From NCBI RefSeq assembly GCF_014651015.1, contig NZ_BMWB01000001.1:248001-312000 (forward strand): a DNA stretch of 64,000 nucleotides, in the 5' to 3' direction. Made by a program: the position numbers and the translations under genes. This document shows, one piece after another, positions 25,381 to 34,108 of the stretch. The first letter of the stretch is position 1. Each line of letters opens with the position of its first letter. The notes beneath the pieces are model-generated. The model was not told the DNA's origin. It ran no database searches and saw nothing but the letters and a program-made list of their open reading frames with translations. This DNA comes from Streptomyces xantholiticus. Its GTDB lineage: Bacteria > Actinomycetota > Actinomycetes > Streptomycetales > Streptomycetaceae.

Positions 25381-25950
25381 TCAGATGCCGCCGTCCTCCC
25401 GGCGGTGGATCTGCTCGATCAGCTCCGCCGCGAGCGACTTGATCGTCTCGAGGCCGGCCCTGCCCCAGGGCCTGGGCTCGGTGTCGACCACGCAGATGGT
25501 GCCGAGCGCGATCCCCGTACGGTCGATCAGCGGCGCCCCGAGGTAGGAGCGGATGCCGATCTCGTCGACGACCGGGTTGCCCGCGAAGCGCGGGTAGTCG
25601 CACACGTCCTCCAGGACCAGCGCCTTGCGGCGGACGACCACGTGGGGGCAGTAGCCGTGGTCGCGTGCCATGAACCGGCTGACCCCGCCGCCGCCCGGCG
25701 CGGCGCCGAGGTCGGGGCCGCTGTGCATCCCTGACGGGGTGTGCAGTCCGGCGAAGAACTGACGGTTCTCGTCGATGAAGTTGACCATCGAGTACGGAGC
25801 TCCGGTCACCTCCGCGAGTTTGCGGGCGAAGTTGTCGAAGGCCGCGTCGGGGCGGTCCCCGAACCCGAGTTGGCGCAGCCGCTGGACCCGGACGGGGGCC
25901 TCGCGGTCGACCGGCGTCAGCAGCAGATGACCAGTGGGGTCGTACGTCAT
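25381..25950 (-). CDS. GAF-domain protein at the end of the conservon
   Basis: A 189-aa protein. A short leader (LLLTPVDREAPVRVQRLRQLGF) precedes one GAF domain with MVNFIDENRQFFAG, FCPH-like YCPHVVVRRKALVLEDV, IRSYLGAPLIDR and ALGTICVVDT. GAF proteins of this type sense small ligands or redox signals. Start ATG 25950 overlaps the cvnD stop as ATGA, so the two are translationally coupled. Several conservons end with a cytochrome P450 (CvnE); here a GAF protein takes that place. Ligand unknown. Confidence 0.85.
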   Translation of the reverse strand: MTYDPTGHLLLTPVDREAPVRVQRLRQLGFGDRPDAAFDNFARKLAEVTGAPYSMVNFIDENRQFFAGLHTPSGMHSGPDLGAAPGGGGVSRFMARDHGYCPHVVVRRKALVLEDVCDYPRFAGNPVVDEIGIRSYLGAPLIDRTGIALGTICVVDTEPRPWGRAGLETIKSLAAELIEQIHRREDGGI

Positions 25951-26579
25951 GTCGGTGCTCCATAGCTCGGTGCCGGGCCCGGCACGACGGCGGTTGTGGT
26001 GAGAAGATGCTGGACCAGGGTGACCAGGGTCCCGATGCCGGAACTCGCGATCCGTGCGTCGCACAGCACGACCGGCACCTCCGGTTTGAGGTCGATCGCG
26101 GCCCGCACCTCGTCCGGTTCGTAGCGGTAGGCGCCGTCGAACTCGTTGACGGCCACGACGAATCCGATGCCGCGCCGCTCGAAGAAGTCCACGGCGGAGA
26201 ACGAGTCCTCCAGCCTGCGGGTGTCGGCAAGCACGACTGCGCCGAGGGCGCCCTCGGACAGCTCGTCCCACATGAACCAGAAGCGCTCCTGCCCCGGTGT
26301 GCCGAACAGGTAGAGCACATGGCGGGCGTCCAGGGTGATCCGGCCGAAGTCCATGGCGACGGTGGTGGTCGTCTTGGACTCGATGCCGTCGAGACGGTCC
26401 GTGGCCACGCTGACCTGGGTGAGCAGCTCTTCGGTGCTGAGCGGGTCGATCTCGCTGACCGCGCCGACGAAGGTCGTCTTGCCCACCCCGAAGCCGCCCG
26501 CGACCAGGATCTTGAGTGCGGTGGGCAACTGGTCGCCGCACTGTTGGCCGTAGGTGTCAGAGCCGTCGTCGTAAGCCAT
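25947..26579 (-). CDS. cvnD: CvnD-type small GTPase (conservon)
   Basis: A 210-aa Ras-like/ATP-GTP-binding protein of the conservon family. Walker A GGFGVGKTT near residue 29, the switch TTTTVAMDFGRI, the G3-like LFGTPGQERFWFMW, and the G4-like AVNEFDG motif are all clear. By analogy to S. coelicolor Cvn9-type systems it forms a membrane-associated complex with CvnA, CvnB and CvnC, resembling a eukaryotic G-protein module. ATG 26579 sits 23 bases inside cvnC with GGAGG ahead. It is in a five-gene minus-strand operon. Confidence 0.92.
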   Translation of the reverse strand: MAYDDGSDTYGQQCGDQLPTALKILVAGGFGVGKTTFVGAVSEIDPLSTEELLTQVSVATDRLDGIESKTTTTVAMDFGRITLDARHVLYLFGTPGQERFWFMWDELSEGALGAVVLADTRRLEDSFSAVDFFERRGIGFVVAVNEFDGAYRYEPDEVRAAIDLKPEVPVVLCDARIASSGIGTLVTLVQHLLTTTAVVPGPAPSYGAPT

Positions 26580-26928
26580 CCAGCACCGCCTCCAGCAGTG
26601 AACGGTCCGTGGGTATGTCGTGGCTGCGCGGCGCCCGCGCCGTGAGGGCGCCGCAGTCCACCAGGTCGGAGAGGAGCACCTTGGTCACGACAGCCGGAAG
26701 CCGTAGGTGTGCGGAGATCTCGGCGACCGACGTAGGCCCATGGCACAGGCCGAGGGCCATCGTGTGCTCCGGCCCGAGGTGCACCTGCGGTGCGGCCCCC
26801 GTCGCCATCACCATGGACAGCAGGTCCAGCGCGGCCGTCGGACGGGTGCGGCCGCCGCTCACGGTGTACGGGCGGATCAGCCGGCCCGCCGCGTCGTCGA
26901 GAAGCGGCCCGTCCTTGGGCGAGGGCAT
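26557..26928 (-). CDS. cvnC: CvnC-type DUF742 protein (conservon)
   Basis: A 123-aa DUF742 protein with RLIRPYTVSGGRTRP, HLGPEHTMALGLCHGPTSVAEIS and the helix-turn-helix-like AHLRLPAVVTKVLLSDLVDCG. DUF742 proteins are the third component of conservons and resemble a winged helix. ATG 26928 begins two bases after the cvnB stop, and the 3' end overlaps cvnD by 23 bases. Confidence 0.92.
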   Translation of the reverse strand: MPSPKDGPLLDDAAGRLIRPYTVSGGRTRPTAALDLLSMVMATGAAPQVHLGPEHTMALGLCHGPTSVAEISAHLRLPAVVTKVLLSDLVDCGALTARAPRSHDIPTDRSLLEAVLDGLRRRL

Positions 26929-26930
26929 GG

Positions 26931-27365
26931 TCACTGTCCCGCGGCGCTCGGTGATCCCGCGGCTTGTCTGACCGGCGTGGTCAGATAGGGGCGCACGCTC
27001 TTGACCAGCATCGCCATCTCGTAGCCCAGTACCGCGGCATCGGCCTCGCGGCCGGCGAGCACGGCGAGGCAGGTACCGGAGCCGGCCGTGGAGACGAACA
27101 GCAGCGTGGAGTCGAGTTCGACGACGACCTGGCGTACCTCTCCGCCGTCGCCGAAGCGGGCTCCCGCGCTCCGGCCGAGGGAGTAGAGGCCGGAGGCCAG
27201 GGCCGCCATGTGGTCCGCGCTGTCGTTGTCCAGGCCGTGCAGCGATTTCACCAGGCCGTCGGAGGAGAGCAGTACCGCGTTGCGGGTGTACGGCACACGC
27301 TGGACCAGACCGCTCAACAGCCAGTCGAGGTCCGGGGCATGGCCGGTCGGCACGTCGCTCGCCAT
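26931..27365 (-). CDS. cvnB: CvnB-type roadblock/LC7 protein (conservon)
   Basis: A 144-aa roadblock/LC7 protein: LDWLLSGLVQRVPYTRNAVLLSSDGLVKSLHG, then a VVELDSTLLFVSTAGSGTCLAVL core. In the conservon it acts as a regulator or scaffold of the GTPase, as MglB does for MglA. ATG 27365 uses an AAGGAG that spans the cvnA stop codon (TAG at 27373-27375), so translation is coupled to the kinase. Confidence 0.92.
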   Translation of the reverse strand: MASDVPTGHAPDLDWLLSGLVQRVPYTRNAVLLSSDGLVKSLHGLDNDSADHMAALASGLYSLGRSAGARFGDGGEVRQVVVELDSTLLFVSTAGSGTCLAVLAGREADAAVLGYEMAMLVKSVRPYLTTPVRQAAGSPSAAGQ

Positions 27366-27372
27366 GGTGCAT

Positions 27373-29133
27373 CTACTCCTTGATGGTGTGGTCGTGGTGC
27401 TGGGCGTCGATCCGGCCGGAGGGCTGTGGCTCATGCTCCGGCCGGTTCTCCGCAAGGCCGATGCCTCGCTGGAAGGCCGCCATCAGACCCGGGTCGTGCA
27501 GGGCCGGCTCGTCGTCCCTGCGCGGGGCGGGGGCGTCACGCAGCTGCGGCACGAGGTGCTCCTGGCTGCGGCGCTTGGGCAGTTGGGGGCGGCCCATGGT
27601 GCCGCGGTCGACCGGCTGCACCATGGACCCGGTCGTTTGGGGGGCGGGGCTCTGCACGGGCGTCCGGTGGCCTGCGCCGGGGTGGGCCGCGGCGCGGGTC
27701 GGGCGCTCGGGGTGCTCTCCCCGTACGGGCAGCGGCTCGGCGGTGATGCCGGCGGGAAGCGGTTCACGCTGCGCCGGCAGCGGTCGGGGCCGGCCGGGCA
27801 GCGCGGACGGCGGCAGCAAGGGCGGTGACATCGCCGCGATGTGGGGTGCGCCCGTGTGCGCAGGGGGTGTGCTCTCCTCCGGTGCGGCCCCCTCGGGGTC
27901 GGCGCCGAGCAGGCCCTGGGGCAGGACGAGTACGGCCTGGACGCCTCCGTAGATGTTCGACTGGAGCCGTACGGCGATGCCGTGCCGGCGGGCGAGCGCG
28001 GAGACGACGAACAGGCCGATCCTGCCGTCCTGCAGCAGATGGGCGACGTTGACCTGGTCGGGGTCGGTGAGCAGGGCGTTCATCTTCTCCTGCTCCGACA
28101 GCGGCATGCCCAGGCCCCGGTCCTCGACCTCGACGGCGAGTCCGGCGGTGACGTGCTGGGCCCGCAGCAGCACCTGGGTGTGCGGGGCGGAGAACAGCGT
28201 GGCGTTCTCGACGAGTTCCGCGAGGAGGTGGATCACGTCGGCGACCGCGTGCCCGCGCAGTGTGCCGTCGATCGGCGGTACGAGCTTGACCCTCGGGTAC
28301 TGCTCGACCTCGGCGATCGCGGACCTCAGCACCTCCGTCATGGTGACCGGGTTGGACCACTGCCGGCGGGAGATGGCGCCGCCGAGGACGGCGAGATTCT
28401 CGGCGTGCCTGCGAATGCGGGTGGCCAAGTGGTCGACGTGGAAGAGGCCCTTGAGCAGCTCCGGGTCCTCGACCTCGTTCTCCAGCTCGTCGAGGAGCTG
28501 GATCTCACGTTGCACCAGGGACTGGAGTCTGCGGGCCAGATTGACGAAGACCTCGACCTTCTGTTCGTTGCCGACGCTGCTGGAAAGCCGGGACGCCTGC
28601 ACCACGGCCGTCAGTGCGGCGTCGTGCGAGCGCGCCAACTCCTGTGCGAGCAGGTCGAACTCGTCCCCGCCCATCGGTGGCCCCGGTGGCCGCGCGGGGC
28701 GGGGCGGCGGGCCCTCGCCGCGCCTGAGCCTGTCGACGACGGTGCGCAGGTCGTTCTGGGCGCGGGCGGTGGCGCGGCGCAGTTCGGAACAGCGGTCGAG
28801 CACGGACCTTGCCGTGCGGTCGGCGCCGCGCGCGGCTACGGCCACGGCGGCCATGGCGAGGGCGGCCAGGGCGACCAGCGCCGCCCAGAGGCCGGCGGAC
28901 GGTTCGGGAGTCGTGGCACGCACCGTGATGAGCACCGCCGTCGCGCCGCTGAGGGCGGCGACCACGGTCGGCAGGACTGCGGTGCGCAGCAGTCGGGGTC
29001 GTATGCGGGCTTCGGGCGGCGCGGCCGCGGCCGGTGACCGGCCCGCGGTCGACAGTGAGCGAGCGCCTGGCCGGCCGTGACGCCCGCCCTCTCGGCGGTC
29101 GGACCGCGCGGCTGGTGCGCGTAGTTGAGACAT
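27373..29133 (-). CDS. cvnA: CvnA-type sensor-kinase-like protein (conservon)
   Basis: A 586-aa protein. Two hydrophobic helices near residues 50-100 anchor it; a helical segment with NEQKVEVFVNLARRLQSLVQREIQLLDELE is the dimerisation part characteristic of CvnA (H-box lacking a standard phospho-His motif), and the HATPase has ELVENATLFSAPHT and RGLGM / RIGLFVVSALARRHGI. A ~170-residue Pro/Arg-rich tail follows. ATG 29133 has GAGG eight bases upstream; the frame is open to 29250. It heads the operon cvnABCD-GAF. The lack of a clear receiver partner is normal for conservons. Confidence 0.9.
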   Translation of the reverse strand: MSQLRAPAARSDRREGGRHGRPGARSLSTAGRSPAAAAPPEARIRPRLLRTAVLPTVVAALSGATAVLITVRATTPEPSAGLWAALVALAALAMAAVAVAARGADRTARSVLDRCSELRRATARAQNDLRTVVDRLRRGEGPPPRPARPPGPPMGGDEFDLLAQELARSHDAALTAVVQASRLSSSVGNEQKVEVFVNLARRLQSLVQREIQLLDELENEVEDPELLKGLFHVDHLATRIRRHAENLAVLGGAISRRQWSNPVTMTEVLRSAIAEVEQYPRVKLVPPIDGTLRGHAVADVIHLLAELVENATLFSAPHTQVLLRAQHVTAGLAVEVEDRGLGMPLSEQEKMNALLTDPDQVNVAHLLQDGRIGLFVVSALARRHGIAVRLQSNIYGGVQAVLVLPQGLLGADPEGAAPEESTPPAHTGAPHIAAMSPPLLPPSALPGRPRPLPAQREPLPAGITAEPLPVRGEHPERPTRAAAHPGAGHRTPVQSPAPQTTGSMVQPVDRGTMGRPQLPKRRSQEHLVPQLRDAPAPRRDDEPALHDPGLMAAFQRGIGLAENRPEHEPQPSGRIDAQHHDHTIKE

Positions 29134-29716
29134 CAGTGTCCTCGGTACGTGGGGCCCCAGGGATCGGCGTTGTGCTGTCGGTCGGCCTGTGGTCGACGTG
29201 TGGTCGGCATGACTCCACGGCGGACTCCGGGCACGCGAACAGGAGCCCACCGTCGATCACCGGCCACACACGGTAGTCGCCGCGAGAACACGTGCGACGG
29301 GCAGTTGCCAAAGTTGCCCGCTTCCGGTCCCGCTCTGGTATGAGGCCTCGTACGGAAGTCTGAATAAGGGGAGTTGTGCAACGAGCCCGGTTCGGTCGGC
29401 TGGTGCGTCGACGACGGTGCCCCAGCCTCCTCGGACGGAGGCTGGGGCACGGTCGGGTCGGCGGGCATGCGCCTACGGCCGGTCGGCGCGGACTGCCCCA
29501 GCGCCGGCCCGGGGGGCAGCCTCCGGGCCGTCATGTCTGCAGTACCGGCCCGGTGGTGCGGGCGTTCGGCGCGGGTGTCCGACTGATCGAGCCTGCCGAA
29601 AGGGTCCGCCGCCGTGCGGGGCGGCCCGTCCACCGGACGCGCCTGCCCGCGGCCCTGCCTCGTTCATGGGCGGGGCAAGGTGCGCCCCTCGCCGGAGGTC
29701 GTCGTTCCCGGCAGTG
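29134..29716. other. Intergenic region between MBL hydrolase gene and cvn operon
   Basis: About 580 bases. It contains a strong hairpin at 29417-29450 and should contain the cvn promoter between that hairpin and 29133; a relatively AT-rich patch lies at 29300-29375. Open frames are Arg-rich and unconvincing. Confidence 0.5.
29417..29450. terminator. Perfect 14-bp hairpin upstream of the cvn operon
   Basis: GTGCCCCAGCCTCC and its exact complement with a 6-base loop (TCGGAC). It lies ~270 bases past the end of the minus-strand MBL gene and ~285 bases before cvnA, and probably insulates the conservon from upstream transcription. Confidence 0.65.
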
Positions 29717-30919
29717 TCACCGGTCCCCGGCCAGGTCGTGCTCGCGGCCGTCCTTGACCGTGGTCGCCGCGACGGCCGGCCATGCGGCCCAGCCGCCGGA
29801 CGGTACCTTCGCGACCTCGCGCCACCAGGGGTGTGCGGAGGACAGGACCAATGGCTCGAACGGCTGGCCGGGCCGCGGTGTCGCAACGGTCTGGCCGACC
29901 CGGTGCCCGGCGTACAGGGTGAGCTCGGCAGGCTCGTGCCAGGGGTGGGGTGCGAGGTTGAACGTGCCCCAGTGGATGGGCAGCATCACACCGTGCGGCT
30001 TGCCCTGCTGCAGATCGAGCTGGGCCCGGACTCCTTCCTCGGGAGTCATGTGGATGTCCGGCCAGTACTCGGAGTACGCGCCGATCTGGATCATCGTCAC
30101 GTCGAACGGGCCGTGCTCGGCACCGATGTCCTTGAACCCGGGGAAGTACCCGGTGTCTCCGCTGTGGTAGATCCGGTGCTCGGGCCCGGCGACGGCCCAC
30201 GAGGCCCACAGGGTGTGCTGCTGGTTGCGCAGTCCGCGGCCGCAGAAGTGGCGCGCGGGGGTCGCGGTCAGCCGGATGCCGGACACCTCGGTGGACTCGT
30301 TCCAGTCCAGCTCGCGCAGCCGGCCCTGCGGGACGCCCCAGCGCTCGAGGTGGGCGCCGACGCCGAGGGGCACGACGAAGACGGTGTCCGTGGAGGCCAG
30401 GGCGCGGATGGTGGGCAGATCGAGGTGGTCGTAGTGGTCGTGGGAGATCACGACGACGTCGACGGTGCCGAGGGCGGCCAGCGGCGCGGGCACCGGATGC
30501 AGACGCCTGGGCCCGGCGAAATTGAACGGAGAGCACCGCTCTCCCCAGACCGGGTCGAAGAGCACTCGGCGGCCGTCGATCTCCGCGAGGACGCTGGAAT
30601 GCCCCATCCAGGTGATCCGGAGTCCGGACGCGGCGGGCCTGGCGAGGTCGGCGAGGGTGGTGGGGTGCACGGGCACGGCGCCGTGGGGCGCGCGCAGGGC
30701 GCGGGACTCCTTGGCGAAGTAGATCTTGGCGAACTCGACCATGGAGCCGCCGGACGGTCGCGTCCTGGCTCCCTCCGGGTTCTGGAAGACACCGTCGATG
30801 AAGTTCGGCGAGCGGCGGATGCGCGCCATGCGCTCTCCCGCCGGGTCGGCCCCGAAGGCGGCCGGCCGGAGCGAGCGCAGCCGGGAGCTCAGCGAGTGGG
30901 GGGAACCAGCGCCGGACAC
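29717..30919 (-). CDS. Metallo-beta-lactamase-fold hydrolase (NAPE-PLD/UlaG type)
   Basis: A ~400-aa MBL-fold protein. The metal motif is ISHDHYDHLDL (HxHxDH), with a later Asp in YHSGDTGYFPG and a further metal His in the LPIHWGTF segment. The N-terminal part WMGHSSVLAEIDGRRVLFDPVW is that of the NAPE-PLD-like subgroup, which hydrolyses phosphodiester or lactone substrates. GTG 30919 was chosen: AGGAGG lies four bases upstream. ATG 30943 is in frame but lacks a ribosome site. It is divergent from the AhpD-like gene across a very long palindrome. Substrate unknown. Confidence 0.88.
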   Translation of the reverse strand: MSGAGSPHSLSSRLRSLRPAAFGADPAGERMARIRRSPNFIDGVFQNPEGARTRPSGGSMVEFAKIYFAKESRALRAPHGAVPVHPTTLADLARPAASGLRITWMGHSSVLAEIDGRRVLFDPVWGERCSPFNFAGPRRLHPVPAPLAALGTVDVVVISHDHYDHLDLPTIRALASTDTVFVVPLGVGAHLERWGVPQGRLRELDWNESTEVSGIRLTATPARHFCGRGLRNQQHTLWASWAVAGPEHRIYHSGDTGYFPGFKDIGAEHGPFDVTMIQIGAYSEYWPDIHMTPEEGVRAQLDLQQGKPHGVMLPIHWGTFNLAPHPWHEPAELTLYAGHRVGQTVATPRPGQPFEPLVLSSAHPWWREVAKVPSGGWAAWPAVAATTVKDGREHDLAGDR

Positions 30920-30965
30920 GGCACCTCCTGATGCTCGGGGCATTCCATTATGTGCCGTTCATATA

Positions 30966-31018
30966 CGGTCCGGGACTGGTGGGACGGGCCCGCGGCCCGT
31001 CCCACCAGTCCCGGACCG
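30966..31018. repeat. 25-bp perfect palindrome (51+2 bp) between divergent genes
   Basis: Two 25-base arms (starting CGGTCCGGGACTGG) are exact reverse complements separated by only CGC. It lies 47 bases ahead of the MBL start and 140 bases ahead of the AhpD-like start. Terminators normally follow genes; this one precedes two divergent genes, so it would form a hairpin in the 5' leader of the MBL transcript or act as a DNA cruciform or operator. Confidence 0.8.
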
Positions 31019-31157
31019 GGACACGCGGCCCTGAGGTGACAACGCCCGCCCGGGTTCCGGTGTTCCTCGAGACCAGTGCCGCTTCGATGTCACATTCGCG
31101 CGGGCCCGCTCCGTCGTACCGGTGACAGCACACGGCTTCCCGAACGAGGAGCACGTC

Positions 31158-31754
31158 ATGGCCCGCATTTCCCTCGATCCGCGCCGCTCGCTCTTCCTGC
31201 GCGCCACGGAGTGGTACTCCAGGCGCACCTACGGCAAGGTCCTCGACCCGGTCCGCGCACTGGGGCACCACCCGGGGGTGCTCCGGGCGGATCTGCGCTT
31301 CGAGCTGGCGGTCGGCAGGTGGAAGAAGCTGGACACCGACCTCAAGGCGCTCGCGGTGATGGCCTCCGCCGCGTCGATCGGCTGCAGTTGGTGCATGGAC
31401 TTCGGTCACTGGGAGAACCGGCAGCGCGGGATGGACGCCCGCAAGGTGCGTGAGGTGCCCCGGTGGCGCGAGAGCGACGCGTACACGCCACTGGAGCGCG
31501 ACGTCATGGAGTTCGCCGAGGCCATGACCGCCAACCCGCCCGAGATCGATGACGATCTCGCCGCGCGGCTGCTCGCTGCGCTCGGCGAGGCGGCCTTCGT
31601 CGAGCTCACGGCGATGGTCGCGGTGGAGAACCTGCGGTCAAGGATGAACACCGCGCTGGGACTGACCAGCCAGGGGTTCAAAGACCACTGCGAGATCCCG
31701 GCTCGCGTCAGGGCCGAGGCCCCCGCCACCGCCGGCGAGGCGGCCGGCGGGTGA
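31158..31754 (+). CDS. AhpD/carboxymuconolactone-decarboxylase-like protein
   Basis: A 198-aa all-helical protein with the AhpD active-site pattern: C76-SW-C79 and H84 in ASIGCSWCMDFGHW. The Cys pair and His form a redox site that in AhpD reduces peroxiredoxin. The C-terminal half has a long helix MVAVENLRSRMNTALG. ATG 31158 follows GAGGAG by six bases. A TetR regulator starts 75 bases downstream on the same strand and probably controls the pair. Peroxide or alkylperoxide-type stress is a plausible context but is inferred from the family. Confidence 0.85.
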   Translation: MARISLDPRRSLFLRATEWYSRRTYGKVLDPVRALGHHPGVLRADLRFELAVGRWKKLDTDLKALAVMASAASIGCSWCMDFGHWENRQRGMDARKVREVPRWRESDAYTPLERDVMEFAEAMTANPPEIDDDLAARLLAALGEAAFVELTAMVAVENLRSRMNTALGLTSQGFKDHCEIPARVRAEAPATAGEAAGG

Positions 31755-31829
31755 GGCGCTCGCGGGGCCCCGTGGCGGGCGCTGTACAGGGCTGGACTTC
31801 ATCCAAGATCGCCTGTGTACTGTGACGCC

Positions 31830-32450
31830 GTGGCCAGAGTTCGGTTGAGCGTGGCGGAGAGGCGCGAGGAACTGCTCGGCGCCGCCGTCCAGCAGATTGA
31901 GGAACGGGGTGTGGCGGCGGTACGGATCGCCGACGTCGCCGCCGCCCTCGGCGTGAGCAGCGCCCTGGTGCTCTACCACTTCTCCACGAAGGAGAAGCTG
32001 GTCGCGGCCGCCTTCACCCACGCCGCCGACGCGGATCTGGCCCACCTGCGCAAGCTGCTCAGCCGCCGTACCTCGGCGCTGCGCCGGCTGCGCGCCGCGG
32101 TGCGCTGGTACGCACCGACCGGGCAGGCCAAGGGCTGGCGGCTGTGGATCGAGGCATGGGCGGCTTCGCTGCGCGAACCGGCGCTGCGGGAGGTGTCCCG
32201 CGCCCTCGACCAGCAGTGGAAGTCGGCGCTGACGGAGGTCATCGCGGAGGGTGCGGCCGCCGGGGAGTTCCCGTGCGAGGATCCGGCGGCAGCAGCCTGG
32301 CGGCTGACGGCGTTCCTGGACGGGCTGGCCGTCCAGATGACGTCGTACGCGGGCTCACTGTCGCGCGCCGCGATGCTCCAGTGGGCCGATGAGGCTCTCG
32401 CTCGTGAACTGGGCATCGACCAGGCCTCGCTGACCGCCACGGCACTCTGA
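31830..32450 (+). CDS. TetR-family regulator
   Basis: A 206-aa TetR protein. The N-terminal HTH reads VRIADVAAALGVSSALVLYHFSTKEKLVAAAF (helix-turn-helix with the family YHF-s--EL pattern); the C-terminal effector domain is of the BetI-like TetR_C_6 type with RLWIEAWAASLREP. GTG 31830 and GTG 31815 are both possible; the first ordered residues support 31830. It follows the AhpD-like gene, so it most likely represses that gene and itself. Confidence 0.88.
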   Translation: MARVRLSVAERREELLGAAVQQIEERGVAAVRIADVAAALGVSSALVLYHFSTKEKLVAAAFTHAADADLAHLRKLLSRRTSALRRLRAAVRWYAPTGQAKGWRLWIEAWAASLREPALREVSRALDQQWKSALTEVIAEGAAAGEFPCEDPAAAAWRLTAFLDGLAVQMTSYAGSLSRAAMLQWADEALARELGIDQASLTATAL

Positions 32451-32508
32451 GCACCGGCCCGGTCCAGGGTCACGCCGGGCACCACCGCCGCCCCGCCCTC
32501 TCGGCGGC

Positions 32509-33534
32509 TCAGGTCTGCCGCAGCGGTTCGTAGGCCGCGGCGTCCAGTCCGAACGTCCAGGCGACGCCTTCCTTCGCCGTGCGCGTCGTGGGCGGCACGC
32601 GCAGCCAGTACGTACGGTGGGTGCCATCGGGCTCGGGCGTGGAGTTGACCACCTCGACCATCACCACGTCCTCGTCGTCAGCGAGTGCGATCCGCCACAG
32701 GATGCCCGTCTCGTCGCGGTGCACCGGCTCGGCGCCGGACTCCGCGAGGTAGCGGTCGTATCCGTAGTACTCCAGCATCACGCGGCGCAGTTCCGCGTTC
32801 TCCTCCGTGCGTATCCGCTCGGGGGTCAGTGCCCTCAGCTCGCGCAGGAACTCGGCGGGCACCGGCATACCGCGCCACGCGTGCAGGGCGAACCCGTCCG
32901 GGAAGACCAGGGCGGGGCCGTCGCCGTTGTCGAGCCGGCCCGCCTCGTCGCGGTGCAGCTGCGTGGGCCGTTCGCAGATCACGACCGCGTTCTCGTACGG
33001 CCACCACCAGCCGGCGTGGGCGGCGACGCGCGCGAGTCCCTCCAGCCGGTCGCTGCGGCCGTCGAAGGCGGCCAGCCATGCTGCGTCGTGCTGCCCGAGG
33101 ACCGCGTCGAGCAGGACGACACGGATGTCCGTCTCGGCCTCGGCGCGGGCGACGGTGTCCTCCGGCGCCTTCTCGAGGAGCGCGTCCACGACTCCCGTCC
33201 GTATCCGCTCGGCCAGCGAGCGGGTGCCGTCCCAGAGCAGCGCGCCGGTCGTGCTCCACAGCGCGGTCCAGCCGCCGGGGCCCAACTCGTCGTGCACCCG
33301 GCGCCGTTCGTCCGCCCACGGGCGGGTGCGCACGTCGTCGCGCACCGAACGTCCCGGCTCCTCGAGGGCCCGCACGGCCTCGACGCCCGCAAGAGGCGAG
33401 TCCGCCCAGACGATCCGCTCGGGCGCGGTGAGCCCGGCCGTACGGTATGCGAGCCGTACGCCCTCCTCGGCGGCCGCCCGGTCCGCCGGTCCGGTCGCCG
33501 CCGCGACGGCCCGCCACTTGTCCGCGTACTGCAT
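32509..33534 (-). CDS. DUF6745 domain protein
   Basis: A 341-aa protein of the DUF6745 type. Recognisable parts are LARVAAHAGWWWPYENAVVICERPTQLHRDEAGRL, then GDGPALVFPDGFALHAWRGMPVP, and the late VMLEYYGYDRYL and IALADDEDVVMVEVVNSTPEPDGT. No catalytic motif is known. ATG 33534 was chosen because it starts the conserved N-terminus (MQYADKWRAVAAAT); the ribosome site is weak. It is followed upstream on the same strand by a 108-aa gene and is divergent from the STM4015 operon. The family occurs in several genomes near similar small proteins. Confidence 0.75.
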   Translation of the reverse strand: MQYADKWRAVAAATGPADRAAAEEGVRLAYRTAGLTAPERIVWADSPLAGVEAVRALEEPGRSVRDDVRTRPWADERRRVHDELGPGGWTALWSTTGALLWDGTRSLAERIRTGVVDALLEKAPEDTVARAEAETDIRVVLLDAVLGQHDAAWLAAFDGRSDRLEGLARVAAHAGWWWPYENAVVICERPTQLHRDEAGRLDNGDGPALVFPDGFALHAWRGMPVPAEFLRELRALTPERIRTEENAELRRVMLEYYGYDRYLAESGAEPVHRDETGILWRIALADDEDVVMVEVVNSTPEPDGTHRTYWLRVPPTTRTAKEGVAWTFGLDAAAYEPLRQT

Positions 33535-33599
33535 GTGAAAGTCCCGTCCCCTGTTGTCGTTCCGTGTCTCGTCCCCGGTCACCGCCACGCCCGCCGGGA

Positions 33600-33926
33600 T
33601 CAGTCGGCGACGATCCGCACCGCTCCGGGCAGGTACTCGCGCTGGCGCACCACCCGGTACCACCCCTTCGGCAGCGGTATCGCCGCGTGCTCCTCGTGCA
33701 CCACCCGGCCGCCTTCCGGCAGATGGAGCAGCATCGGCCCGAACGGCCCCGGCTCGCGCACCAGTCGGCCCGGCCCGGTCACCGCGTGGGCGTGGCCCGT
33801 GACCTCACCGAGGGCGAGCACCATGCGGCCGCGTGCGTCCCGTGCCTCGCCCGGCGCTTCGGCGACGTGCGCGGGCACGGCCTCCCCTGCGACGGGCACG
33901 ATCAACACGTCTCCCTGCCGGTACAT
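33600..33926 (-). CDS. Small conserved protein beside DUF6745
   Basis: A 108-aa protein starting MYRQGDVLIVPVAG. The middle has LALGEVTGHAHAVTGP and the C-terminus HEEHAAIPLPKGWYRVVRQREY; His and Glu residues recur (GHAH, HEEH), a pattern suitable for metal binding. I know proteins of this composition beside DUF6745 in other bacteria but no assigned function. The gene ends 66 bases before DUF6745 and is on the same strand, so the two probably form one unit. Start ATG 33926 is the first in frame. Confidence 0.7.
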   Translation of the reverse strand: MYRQGDVLIVPVAGEAVPAHVAEAPGEARDARGRMVLALGEVTGHAHAVTGPGRLVREPGPFGPMLLHLPEGGRVVHEEHAAIPLPKGWYRVVRQREYLPGAVRIVAD

Positions 33927-34108
33927 GGCTCTCCCCTTCCCGCCGGGCGCCGTGTGCGTCCGATCTGCTCACGACGTTAGGGGGCGGGTCTGACAACGGC
34001 GTTCGGCGTCGCGGGGAGGCCGCCCCCCGCGGGCCGGAGTGTCAGTGGCGCTTGGTAGAACTTGCTCGCACGTCAGCGATCAAGCCTCACCGGTGTCTGG
34101 AGCCCGTC

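Noticed and set aside
31755..31829. Possible TetR operator in the gap before the regulator gene
   Set aside because: TGGAC-TTC-ATCCA is only weakly symmetric (four to five matches per arm), not enough to annotate.
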